Source: Streptomyces sp. WZ.A104 | GTDB lineage: Bacteria; Actinomycetota; Actinomycetes; Streptomycetales; Streptomycetaceae | NCBI RefSeq assembly: GCF_002382885.1 | Contig: NZ_NWVL01000072.1 | Span: forward strand, 1 to 38,237 | Length of the DNA: 38,237 nt | Direction of reading: 5' to 3' | Shown: piece by piece, positions 15,311 to 22,521 of the stretch | Position numbering within the stretch: position 1 is the stretch's first letter | How the letters are laid out: every line of letters starts with the position of its first letter | Position numbers and translations under genes: made by a program | Notes under the pieces: generated by a model | Told to the model about the DNA's origin: nothing | The model's database searches: none | Seen by the model: only the letters and a program-made list of their open reading frames with translations

Positions 15311-15708
15311 CTATTCGACGGACAGCGTGGAGTCTTGTCCGGATTGCGAGTGATATAGGCGCATTGAATAGCACCTTCGCTGACATCGACCAGACACACC
15401 GTGTCGAGCTCTCCGCCGATGAGGAAAGCGGCAGCGGGTCCGCCGTTGATCTCCACGATGCGGGTTTCGACGCCCGGACCCAGGTCCTGAGCGGCCGCGA
15501 GCAGGAACCGTCCGACCTTGCCGGCCGTCTCGATGATCCGCCTCGGCGCCTTCGCCCTGCCACCGCCGTCGCTGACGAGGCGGGCATCCGGGGCCAGCAG
15601 GGCGAGGAGCTGTTCGATACCGCCGCCGGACGCGGCGGCGAGGAGCCGCTCGGCGAGGTCGCGCCGCTCGGCCGGGTCGCCGTCGTATCGCGGTCTGCGC
15701 TCCCCCAC
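15311..15708 (-). pseudogene. Relic of an ECF41 (SigJ-type) sigma factor, C-terminal SnoaL-like domain only
   Basis: The frame from GTG 15708 gives GERRPRYDGDPAERRDLAERLLAA, then LLAPDARLVSDGGG, GRFLLAA, VEINGGPAAAFL, LDTVCLVDV and ITRNPDK. This is the SnoaL-like C-terminal extension of ECF41 sigma factors. Region 2 and region 4, which bind RNA polymerase and DNA, are missing: upstream the frame is non-homologous and reaches a stop. At the 3' end the frame reads on far past NPDK; a one-base shift there would give a stop at 15311-15313. It is therefore truncated and probably frameshifted. It could still make a small SnoaL-fold protein, but I favour a pseudogene. Confidence 0.7.
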
Positions 15709-15792
15709 ATGCCCGCCGCCGCGCCGATTGCTGACCGGTGGGAATCGCCCGGCCCCTTGAACCGCAAGCTACTCAACGGTAATTGTTGTTGA

Positions 15793-15819
15793 CGAGATGT
15801 CTATCCCCTCCGAGATGTC
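15793..15819 (+). promoter_or_regulatory. 9-bp direct repeat before the alpha/beta hydrolase gene
   Basis: CGAGATGTC occurs at 15793-15801 and 15811-15819, an 18-nt period. A TTGACG hexamer (15789-15794) overlaps the first copy and may be a -35. Placed 22 nt before the hydrolase ATG; candidate regulator site. Confidence 0.35.
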
Positions 15820-15840
15820 GACTCCAGCGCAGGGAGCAGC

Positions 15841-16671
15841 ATGACCACCACGGTCTCCTTCACCGCCGACACGGCCGACGGCCCGCGTCGGGTATCGGTC
15901 GCCTACGAACGAACCGGCTCCGGCGAGCCGTTGCTGCTGCTCCACGGCATCGGCCACCACCTCCAGGCCTGGGATCCGGTGACGCGAATCCTGGCTGCCG
16001 AGCGGGAGGTCATCGCCGTGGACCTCCCCGGGTTCGGCACCTCGCCCGCCCTCCCGGACGGAGTCCCGTACGATCTCGCGACCGTCGGACCGGTCCTCGG
16101 GGCGCTCTGCGCCGAACTCGGCCTGGACCGCCCCCATGTGGCCGGGAACTCCCTCGGGGGCCTGCTCGCGCTGGAGTTGGGGCGCACGGACCTGGTCCGC
16201 TCGGTGACCGCGCTGGCCCCGGCGGGATTCTGGACCGAGGCGGAGCGGCGTTACGCCTTCGGAACGCTGCGGGCGATGCGGCGCAGTGCGCTCGCGATGC
16301 CGGTGCCGTTGATCGAGCGGCTCTCGCGGAGCGCGGCCGGTCGCACGGCCCTGACCAGCACCATCTACGCCCGGCCTGCGCGGCGTTCACCGGAAGCCGT
16401 CGTCGCCGAGACGCTCGCCCTGCGGGGAGCGACCGGGTTTCACCAGACGCTGGAGGTCGGTCGGGGCACCTTCTTCGGCGATGACGTGAAGGGCATCCCC
16501 GTCACCGTCGCCTGGGGCACCCGGGACCGGATCCTGCTTCGCAGGCAGGGGGTCCGTGCCAAGCGGGTGATCCCCGACGCCCGGCTCGTCCGGCTGCCCG
16601 GCTGCGGGCACGTCCCGATGAACGACGACCCCGCCCTGGTCGCGCGCGTCATCCTGGACACCAGCCGCTGA
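15841..16671 (+). CDS. Alpha/beta-fold hydrolase
   Basis: A 276-aa alpha/beta hydrolase. The oxyanion-hole segment is LLLLHGIGHHLQAWDP (from about 31), the nucleophile elbow GNSLGG gives S104, D229 lies in WGTRDR, and H257 in LPGCGHVPMNDDP, so the catalytic triad is complete. A cap region lies between about 130 and 205. The general sequence resembles epoxide-hydrolase and haloperoxidase-like members; the substrate is unknown. ATG follows GGGAG at a good distance. A strong hairpin follows the stop. Confidence 0.88.
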   Translation: MTTTVSFTADTADGPRRVSVAYERTGSGEPLLLLHGIGHHLQAWDPVTRILAAEREVIAVDLPGFGTSPALPDGVPYDLATVGPVLGALCAELGLDRPHVAGNSLGGLLALELGRTDLVRSVTALAPAGFWTEAERRYAFGTLRAMRRSALAMPVPLIERLSRSAAGRTALTSTIYARPARRSPEAVVAETLALRGATGFHQTLEVGRGTFFGDDVKGIPVTVAWGTRDRILLRRQGVRAKRVIPDARLVRLPGCGHVPMNDDPALVARVILDTSR

Positions 16672-16692
16672 GCGGGCCCGCCGGGGCGTCGG

Positions 16693-16724
16693 CGGCCGCC
16701 CGGAGCGCGGAGTCCGGGCGGCCG
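16693..16724. terminator. 12-bp perfect hairpin after the hydrolase gene
   Basis: CGGCCGCCCGGA (16693-16704) and TCCGGGCGGCCG (16713-16724) are perfect inverted arms around an 8-nt loop, 21 bp after the stop. Confidence 0.7.
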
Positions 16725-16902
16725 TGCGATGCCCGGTGACGCCGGTGCCGTAGGCCACACCCGCGCCGACCAGGAGGCTACCCGCGCCCTGCGCGAGGCC
16801 GTACGTACCGGCTCCCACCAGAGGTGCGGTCAGCGTGGCGGACACGGGGATCAGCCCGGAGAAGAGCGTGGCGCGTTCGGCTCCGATCGCGAACGTGCTC
16901 CG
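16722..16902 (-). pseudogene. Relic of an EamA/DMT-family transporter (last ~60 codons)
   Basis: On the minus strand the frame gives GAERATLFSGLIPVSATLTA followed by LVGAGTYGLAQGAGSLLVGAGVA, which matches the last two membrane helices of EamA (drug/metabolite) transporters. Everything upstream, about 80% of the gene, is gone: before residue 53 of the frame the reading is non-homologous and antisense to the MocR relic. It abuts that relic head to head. Confidence 0.6.
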
Positions 16903-16911
16903 GGCGCGCCT

Positions 16912-17363
16912 GACGCTCCGGTGGACTTCCGGCCGGGCACCCCCGGTCTCTCTTCCCGCGCAGCGCGTGGAGTGCCGCCCAGCGGGCGGTGTTCGGCCGC
17001 CTGCCGCACCGGGCCCTCGGCTACCCCGACCCACGAGGGCTGCCGGAGCTGCGCGAGCCACTGGCCGCCCTGTCGACCCGGCGGCGCGGAGTGGTGGCAG
17101 ATCCGGAACCGCTGGTGGTCTGCTCAGGGGTGGCCCAGGCGACGAGCCTCCTGCGCTTCGTGCTCCGGGAAGCCGGGGCGGCCCCGGTCGGCGTGGAGGG
17201 CCCGGGCAGCCCGGAACACACCTCCCTGTTCGCGGCGACCGGCCTGGAGGCCGTCCGGCTGCCGCTCGACGACGAAGGGCTCGCCCTGACGCCCTTGCTG
17301 TGCTCCGGCGTGCGCGCAGTGGTGACCACGCCCACGCACCAGTTCCCCACCGGAGTCGAGTAG
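16912..17363 (+). pseudogene. Relic of a MocR/PdxR-family (GntR-aminotransferase) regulator
   Basis: Two frames together read VDFRPGTP (from 16921), then SLFPRSAWSAAQRAVFGRLP (16947-17006) and LGYPDPRGLPELREPLAAL, VCSGVAQATSLLRFVLREAG, VRAVVTTPTHQFPTGV. This is the start of the aminotransferase-like domain of MocR regulators. The GntR helix-turn-helix is missing, a small deletion shifts the frame near 16945, and the gene breaks off right after HQFPTGV into a stop at 17361. MocR genes often sit divergently beside EamA transporters, so this and the preceding relic were probably a pair. In the gene-free stretch 16672-17494 these relics, a terminator and the phoD leader are all I see. Confidence 0.75.
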
Positions 17364-17406
17364 TTCACCCGGGGTTGGGGCCCCGGCCTCCGCCGGGCAG
17401 TAGGCA
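17342..17406 (+). promoter_or_regulatory. PHO-box-like sequence and -10 before phoD
   Basis: GTTCACCCGGG (17363-17373) closely matches the 11-nt PhoP direct-repeat unit of Streptomyces (GTTCACC plus four). Flanking units are poorer: GTTCCCCACCG at 17342-17352, 21 nt upstream, and GTTGGGGCCCC at 17374-17384, directly after. A possible -10, TAGGCA, lies at 17401-17406. This fits phosphate-starvation control of the downstream phoD-type gene, but only one unit is convincing. Confidence 0.4.
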
Positions 17407-17494
17407 TGGACGGAGACCGGCGCCGGTCCCGGGGCAGGCCTCGGCCTCCCGGGGGCGTGGTGCACCGCCCGTCCACCTTCCTGGAGGCGCTCCG

Positions 17495-19090
17495 ATGCCC
17501 TACCGCCCGCGTATCCCCTCGCCCGGCCGCCGCGCGGTCCTGCGCGGCTCGCTGCTCGCCCCGGCAGCGGTGGCCCTCTCCCCCGTGACCGCGACCGCGA
17601 CCCCGGCGGCCGCGCCCGCGCTGACCCTGGCGGGGCGGCCCGAGGCGTCCTGGGGCGTGCAGGTGGGAAGCGTCACGGCTTCGTCGGCGCTGGTCTGGGT
17701 ACGGTCGGATCGGCCCGCCCGGATGCTGGTGGAGACCTCGGCGACCGCCTCGTTCCGGCGGCCCCGCCGGTGGCACGGGCCGCTGATCGGCCCCGGAACG
17801 GACCACACCGGAACGACGCCCCTCCGCGGGCTGCCCGCGGGCGAGCAGGTCCACTACCGCGTCACGCTCACCGACCCGGAAGATCCGCGCCGTGTCGGCC
17901 GCCCAGTGTACGGAACCTTCCGTACCGCTCCGTGCCGGCGCCGGGACGGCGTGCGCTTCCTGTGGTCCGGCGACATCGCGGGCCAGGGCTGGGGCATCAA
18001 TCCGGACATCGGCGGCTACCGGGCGTACGAGGAGATGCGCCACCTGGACCCGGACTTCTTCCTGTGCAGCGGCGACAGCATCTACGCGGACGGGCCGCTG
18101 GAGGCGAGGGTCACGCTGCCGGACGGGCGGATCTGGCGCAACGTCATGACCGAGGAGAAGGCGAAGGTCGCCGAGACCCTGGACGAGTACCGGGGCAACT
18201 TCCGCTACAACCTGCTCGATACGAACGTCCGCCGCTTCAACGCCCAAGTGCCCTCCATCGTGCAGTGGGACGACCACGAGGTGCGCAACAACTGGTATCC
18301 CGGCCAGATCCTCGACGACGCCCGTTACACCGAGAAGAACGTCGACATCCTCGCGGCGCGTTCCGTGCGGGCCTTCCACGAGTACGTCCCGCTGTCGCCC
18401 TCGTACGGTTCGGCGCGGCCGTCCCGCATGTACCGGGTCGTCCACCACGGGCCGCTGCTGGACGTGTTCGTCCTCGACATGCGTTCGTACCGCAACGCCA
18501 ACTCCCCGAACCGGCAGGCCGACGAGACGACCGGCATCCTCGGCGCCGAGCAGCTGCGGTGGCTGAAACGCTCGCTCGCCGCGTCCCGGGCGGTGTGGAA
18601 GGTGATCGCCGCCGACATGCCGCTCGGCCTGGTCGTCCCGGACGGCTCGGCGAACTTCGAAGCGGTGGCGCAGGGCGACCCGGGCGCGCCGCTCGGGCGG
18701 GAGCTCCAGATCGCCGAGCTGCTGCGGTTCATCAAGCACCGCAGGGTCACCGGCACGCTGTGGCTGACGGCGGACGTGCACTACACCTCGGCCCAGCACT
18801 ACGCGCCGGAGCGAGCGGCGTTCAAGGACTTCGCCCCGTTCTGGGAGTTCGTGTCGGGCCCGCTGGCCGCGGGCGGCTTCCCGGCCAACAAGCTGGACGG
18901 CACGTTCGGACCCGACCGGGTCTTCGTGCGGGCCCCGGACCGCGCCAATGTGTCGCCGATGGAGTCCCCGCAGTATTTCGGCGAGGTCGAGATCGACGGC
19001 GACAGCGCGGATCTGACGGTGCGTCTGCGGGCGGAGGGCGGGGCGGTGCTGTTCACCAGGGTGCTCCGGCCCGGCCGCGTCGGGCAGTAG
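17495..19090 (+). CDS. phoD: PhoD-type alkaline phosphatase/phosphodiesterase, Tat-exported
   Basis: A 531-aa secreted metallophosphatase that frees phosphate from organic esters. The N-terminus has a twin-arginine signal (GRRAVLRGSLL, R12-R13, then a hydrophobic Ala-rich stretch to about residue 40). A PhoD N-terminal beta domain (about 48-145) precedes the catalytic domain: D160 in GDIAG, D194 in GDSIYADG, the WDDHE motif (258-262) and TADVHY (D427, H429). These are the Ca/Fe ligands of PhoD enzymes. ATG 17495 follows GGAGG; the frame opens further upstream but only through the relics. Probably PhoP-controlled. Confidence 0.93.
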   Translation: MPYRPRIPSPGRRAVLRGSLLAPAAVALSPVTATATPAAAPALTLAGRPEASWGVQVGSVTASSALVWVRSDRPARMLVETSATASFRRPRRWHGPLIGPGTDHTGTTPLRGLPAGEQVHYRVTLTDPEDPRRVGRPVYGTFRTAPCRRRDGVRFLWSGDIAGQGWGINPDIGGYRAYEEMRHLDPDFFLCSGDSIYADGPLEARVTLPDGRIWRNVMTEEKAKVAETLDEYRGNFRYNLLDTNVRRFNAQVPSIVQWDDHEVRNNWYPGQILDDARYTEKNVDILAARSVRAFHEYVPLSPSYGSARPSRMYRVVHHGPLLDVFVLDMRSYRNANSPNRQADETTGILGAEQLRWLKRSLAASRAVWKVIAADMPLGLVVPDGSANFEAVAQGDPGAPLGRELQIAELLRFIKHRRVTGTLWLTADVHYTSAQHYAPERAAFKDFAPFWEFVSGPLAAGGFPANKLDGTFGPDRVFVRAPDRANVSPMESPQYFGEVEIDGDSADLTVRLRAEGGAVLFTRVLRPGRVGQ

Positions 19091-19275
19091 CGGCCGGGGG
19101 CGGCTTCGACGTCCCCGACTCCCCCGTGCCCGGGAGTGCTGCCACTGGGCCCCGAGCAAACGATGTCGAGTACGGCAAATATGACCCCCAAAATTTGACT
19201 GAAAGGCGACGATAGGCAACCAGATCCACACTTAACCCATCAGTCACAAGGCGTTCGTGATCAGGCAACACCCTT

Positions 19276-19290
19276 CCCTCACAGTGAGGG
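19276..19290. promoter_or_regulatory. 15-bp perfect palindrome one base before the ACT-GNAT start
   Basis: CCCTCAC (19276-19282), A, GTGAGGG (19284-19290) ends one base before ATG 19292, where an SD would normally be. It is a candidate operator, or an RNA hairpin that controls initiation. The remaining 19091-19275 holds an AT-rich patch with TTGACT (about 19196) that may be a -35, but no clear -10 at proper spacing. Confidence 0.5.
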
Positions 19291-19291
19291 T

Positions 19292-20758
19292 ATGACTGAT
19301 GTGACATCCGCGAAGAGCGCCCGCCGTCCGCACCACTGGCGGCGGGACCTGATCGAGCTGGCCGCCCTGTTCACGGCCGTGGCCGTGGCCGACGCGATCG
19401 CCAATCTGATCGGGCACCAGCCCGACGGTCCCTATCTGCTCCTGGCCTCCGCGGTTGCGCTGGTGGCCACCGCGGCGTTCCACACCTGGTGGGCACGGAA
19501 ACACAGTCACGCTCCCCCATCAGCCGATGGAGAGGCCTGTACCGATGCGGATACCGACGCCGGTGCGAGGACGGAGGCGGGCGGAGTCTGCGGCGCCGAG
19601 GAGACCGTGCTGTGGCGGATGCGGACGACGGTACGCGACGCCCCCGGGAGTCTGGCCGCGCTGTGCGTGGCTCTCGCCCGGCTCCGGGTCGACATCCTCA
19701 CGTTGCAGACCCACCCGCTCGCCGACGGGACGGTCGACGAGTTCCTGCTGCGGGCGCCCGCCGCGCTCCAGGCGCAGCAGCTGACCGGGCAGATCTCCGC
19801 CGCGGGCGGCTCCTCCACCTGGATCGAGCGCGCGGACGCCCACGATCTGGTCGACACCCCGACGCGGGTGCTGTCACTGGCCACGCGGACGGCGCTCGAC
19901 GCGGCCGAGCTTCCCCTCGCGCTGCGCCAGCTGCTGGGCCGGTGCACCATCCACTCGCTGCCCGCCGTCTCCGTCACCGGCCGTCCGACCGGAGAGAGCG
20001 CCCCGGTCGAAGGCGTGCTGGAGGAGACGGTCATGCGTCTGCGGGACCCGTCGGGCGGGGTCATCTCCGTGGAGCGGCCCTATCTGCCGTTCACACCGAC
20101 CGAGTTCGCCCGGGCCCGGGCCCTGGTCGAGCTCGACGCCCGCCTCGGCCCCCGGGTGCCGCGCAGCGAGGACATCCTCACGCTGCCCGAGGGCAACGAG
20201 ATCACCGTGCGGCGCGCGGATCGCGGCGATCTCACCGCGGCCCGCGCCATGCACGACCGCTGCTCCCAGCACACCCTGGGGCTGCGCTACCACGGCCCCG
20301 TCGGGGACGCGGACCGCTATCTGGACCATCTGCTGAGCCCTCGCTTCGGGCGCACCCTGGCTGTGCAGACCGCCTCCGGAAAACTGGTGGCGCTGGGCCA
20401 CCTCCTGTGGGACGGGGACGAGACCGAGGTCGCCCTCCTCGTCGAGGACGACTGGCAGCGCCGGGGCATCGGCTCCGAGCTGCTGCGCCGGCTGGTGGCC
20501 CTCGCCGACGAGGCGGGCTGCGACAGCGTCTACGCCGTGACGCAGGCCCGCAACACCGGCATGGTGGCGGCGATGCGCGCGCTTGAGCTGCCCCTCGACT
20601 ATCAGATCGAGGAGGGCACGCTCGTCATCACCGCCCGGCTGAGGAGTGAACGGCTCACGCGGGAGCAGCTCACGAGTGAGCCAGGGACGGGTGAGCAGCG
20701 GGCGAGTGGGCAGACCGCTCCGCCGACGGCCGCTCCGGCTGAACGGACCCGTCGCTGA
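19292..20758 (+). CDS. Membrane-anchored ACT-domain GNAT acetyltransferase
   Basis: A 488-aa protein. Residues 1-18 are basic, followed by two hydrophobic segments (about 19-41 and 48-66), a charged linker, an ACT-like domain (about 107-180, LWRMRTTVRDAPGSLAALCVAL, split as RTTVRDAPGSLAALC), a middle region with VMRLRDPSGGVISVERPYLPF, and a C-terminal GNAT domain (about 303-449) with QRRGIGSELL (389-398) for acetyl-CoA. ACT-GNAT fusions in actinobacteria are protein lysine acetyltransferases controlled by amino acids; the two membrane segments are an addition as far as I know. The C-terminal 30 residues overlap the convergent metB-like gene by 89 nt. Confidence 0.8.
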   Translation: MTDVTSAKSARRPHHWRRDLIELAALFTAVAVADAIANLIGHQPDGPYLLLASAVALVATAAFHTWWARKHSHAPPSADGEACTDADTDAGARTEAGGVCGAEETVLWRMRTTVRDAPGSLAALCVALARLRVDILTLQTHPLADGTVDEFLLRAPAALQAQQLTGQISAAGGSSTWIERADAHDLVDTPTRVLSLATRTALDAAELPLALRQLLGRCTIHSLPAVSVTGRPTGESAPVEGVLEETVMRLRDPSGGVISVERPYLPFTPTEFARARALVELDARLGPRVPRSEDILTLPEGNEITVRRADRGDLTAARAMHDRCSQHTLGLRYHGPVGDADRYLDHLLSPRFGRTLAVQTASGKLVALGHLLWDGDETEVALLVEDDWQRRGIGSELLRRLVALADEAGCDSVYAVTQARNTGMVAAMRALELPLDYQIEEGTLVITARLRSERLTREQLTSEPGTGEQRASGQTAPPTAAPAERTRR

Positions 20759-21905
20759 GGGCCTGGCACAGGTCCGCCCACAGGTCCTCGACGTCCTCCA
20801 GGCCGACCGACATCCGCAGCAGCCGGTCGCCGACGCCCGACGCCCGCCGGTCTCCCTCGTCCACGATGCGGTGGCTGATGGAGGCCGGGTGCTGGATCAG
20901 CGAGTCCACACTGCCGAGGCTGACGGCAGGGGTGATGAGCCGCACCCCGGCGATCACCCGGTGCGGGTCCCCGTACACCTCGAAGGAGACCATCGCGCCA
21001 CCGATCTCCGGGTAGTGCACCCGGGCGACCCGCGGGTCGGCGGTGAGCCGACGGACGAGTTCGGCGGCGCTGGCCGAGGCGGCCCGTACCCGTACGGGAA
21101 GGGTGGAGAGGCCGCGCAGCAGCAGGTATCCGGCCAGCGGGTGCAGCACGCCGCCGGTGGCGAACCGCACCTGGCGCAGCGTGGCGGCGAACTCCTCGTC
21201 GCAGGCGACGACGCCGCCCATGACGTCCCCATGGCCGCCGAGGTACTTGGTGGCGCTGTGCAGGACGATCCGCGCGCCGTGTTCGACGGGGCGCTGGAGG
21301 ACGGGGGTGGCGAAGGTGTTGTCGACGAGCAGCGGTACGGAGCCGCAGGCCTGGGCGACGGCCTGGATGTCGATCTCGGCCAGCGTCGGGTTGGCGGGCG
21401 TCTCGACCATCACCAGACCGGTGTCCGGGCGGATCGCGTCGGCTATGCCCGCCGGGTCGGTCCAGGTCACCTCGGTGCCCAGCAGTCCGGCGCCGAGGAG
21501 GTGGTCGCTGCAGCCGTAGAGCGGGCGGACGGCGACGACATGGCGCAAGCCCAGGCTCGCCCGGGCGAGCAGTACCGCGGTGAGGGCGGCCATGCCGCTG
21601 GCGAAGGCGACCGCGCTCTCGGTGCCCTCCAGCCGGGCGAGCGCCGTCTCGAAACGGCCGGTGGTGGGGTTGTCCAGCCGGGCGTAGACCGGGGGCCCGT
21701 CGGGGCGTGCGCCGGTGGTGGCGAAGGCGTCGATCCGTTCGGCCTCGGCCCGGGAGTCATAGGAGGGGTAGGTGGTGGACAGGTCGAGCGGCGGGGCGTG
21801 CAGGCCGAGGGAGGCGAGGTCGTCGCGTCCGGCGTGCACGGCTTCGGTGGCGAGAGCCCTGGAAGGGGTGGCGGCAGGGGGCGTCATCGAGACTTCGTTC
21901 TCCAT
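20670..21905 (-). CDS. Trans-sulfuration PLP enzyme (cystathionine gamma-synthase/lyase family)
   Basis: A 411-aa member of the Cys/Met metabolism PLP family. Conserved stretches are YARLDNPTTGRFETALARLEG, split as YARLDNPTTGRFE and LARLEG, FASGMAAL, VETPANPTLAEIDI, LLVDNTFATP, the PLP lysine K220 in HSATKYLGGHGDVMGG, and SLGSVDSLIQHPASISH. It makes or breaks cystathionine or a related thioether; synthase and lyase cannot be told apart by eye. ATG 21905 is used; a GTG at 21914 and an ATG at 21887 with GGAGAA upstream are alternatives. It diverges from an Lrp gene, the usual neighbour-regulator arrangement. Its 3' end overlaps the ACT-GNAT gene. Confidence 0.9.
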   Translation of the reverse strand: MENEVSMTPPAATPSRALATEAVHAGRDDLASLGLHAPPLDLSTTYPSYDSRAEAERIDAFATTGARPDGPPVYARLDNPTTGRFETALARLEGTESAVAFASGMAALTAVLLARASLGLRHVVAVRPLYGCSDHLLGAGLLGTEVTWTDPAGIADAIRPDTGLVMVETPANPTLAEIDIQAVAQACGSVPLLVDNTFATPVLQRPVEHGARIVLHSATKYLGGHGDVMGGVVACDEEFAATLRQVRFATGGVLHPLAGYLLLRGLSTLPVRVRAASASAAELVRRLTADPRVARVHYPEIGGAMVSFEVYGDPHRVIAGVRLITPAVSLGSVDSLIQHPASISHRIVDEGDRRASGVGDRLLRMSVGLEDVEDLWADLCQALSDGSVQPERPSAERSAHSPAAHPSLAHS

Positions 21906-21932
21906 GCGCGTCACTCTGAACAGTTACCGGTT

Positions 21933-21959
21933 CGTAGCGGTATATCCCCGTGCTACGTT
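21933..21959. promoter_or_regulatory. operator-like inverted repeat and Lrp -10, divergent metB/Lrp gap
   Basis: CGTAGC (21933-21938) and GCTACG (21952-21957) are perfect arms 13 nt apart in a 60-bp divergent gap. TACGTT (21954-21959), 6 nt before the Lrp ATG, is a -10 at 17-nt spacing from TTCGTA (21931-21936). A bound Lrp protein would cover both promoters. Confidence 0.45.
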
Positions 21960-21965
21960 CGCCGC

Positions 21966-22454
21966 ATGACCGATTCAGTCGCTCTTGATCCGGTGGATCT
22001 GCAGATTCTGCGGCTCCTGCAGAACGATGCGCGGACGACGTACCGGGAGCTCGCCGCCGAGGTGGGCGTGGCCGCCTCGACGTGCCTGGACCGGGTGGCC
22101 CGGCTGCGCCGTGCCGGGGTGATCCTCGGCGACCAGCTGCGGCTGGACCCGGCGAAGCTGGGCCGGGGGCTTCAGGCGCTGCTCCTGGTGCAGGTCAGGC
22201 CGCACCGCCGGGAGCTGATCGGGCCGTTCGTCGACCGTGTCCGGGCTCTGCCGGAGTCGCGCGCGCTGTTCCATCTCACCGGCCCCGACGACTATCTCGT
22301 GCAGGTGGCGGTGGCCGACACGGCGGATCTGCAACGGCTGGTGCTGGACGAGTTCACCTCGCGCCGGGAAGTGGCTCGGGTGGAGACGCGGCTGGTCTTC
22401 CAGCAGTGGGACTGCGGGCCGCTTCTGCCGCCCCGGCAGGCTCCCGAGGCGTGA
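21966..22454 (+). CDS. Lrp/AsnC family transcriptional regulator
   Basis: A 162-aa feast/famine regulator: AsnC-type HTH at about residues 8-55 (LQILRLLQNDARTTYRELAA then CLDRVARLRRAGVI) and an ACT-like RAM effector domain at about 65-150 (LLLVQVRPHRRE, FHLTGPDDYLVQVAVAD). It probably senses an amino acid and controls the divergent trans-sulfuration gene and itself. No SD is seen; the -10 spacing indicates a leaderless message. Confidence 0.9.
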   Translation: MTDSVALDPVDLQILRLLQNDARTTYRELAAEVGVAASTCLDRVARLRRAGVILGDQLRLDPAKLGRGLQALLLVQVRPHRRELIGPFVDRVRALPESRALFHLTGPDDYLVQVAVADTADLQRLVLDEFTSRREVARVETRLVFQQWDCGPLLPPRQAPEA

Positions 22455-22521
22455 TCGTCTTTCGGACGTCCCGTGTTCAATGGTGGTGACGGGGGGCGTG
22501 CCGCCGTACGAGGATGTCCGC

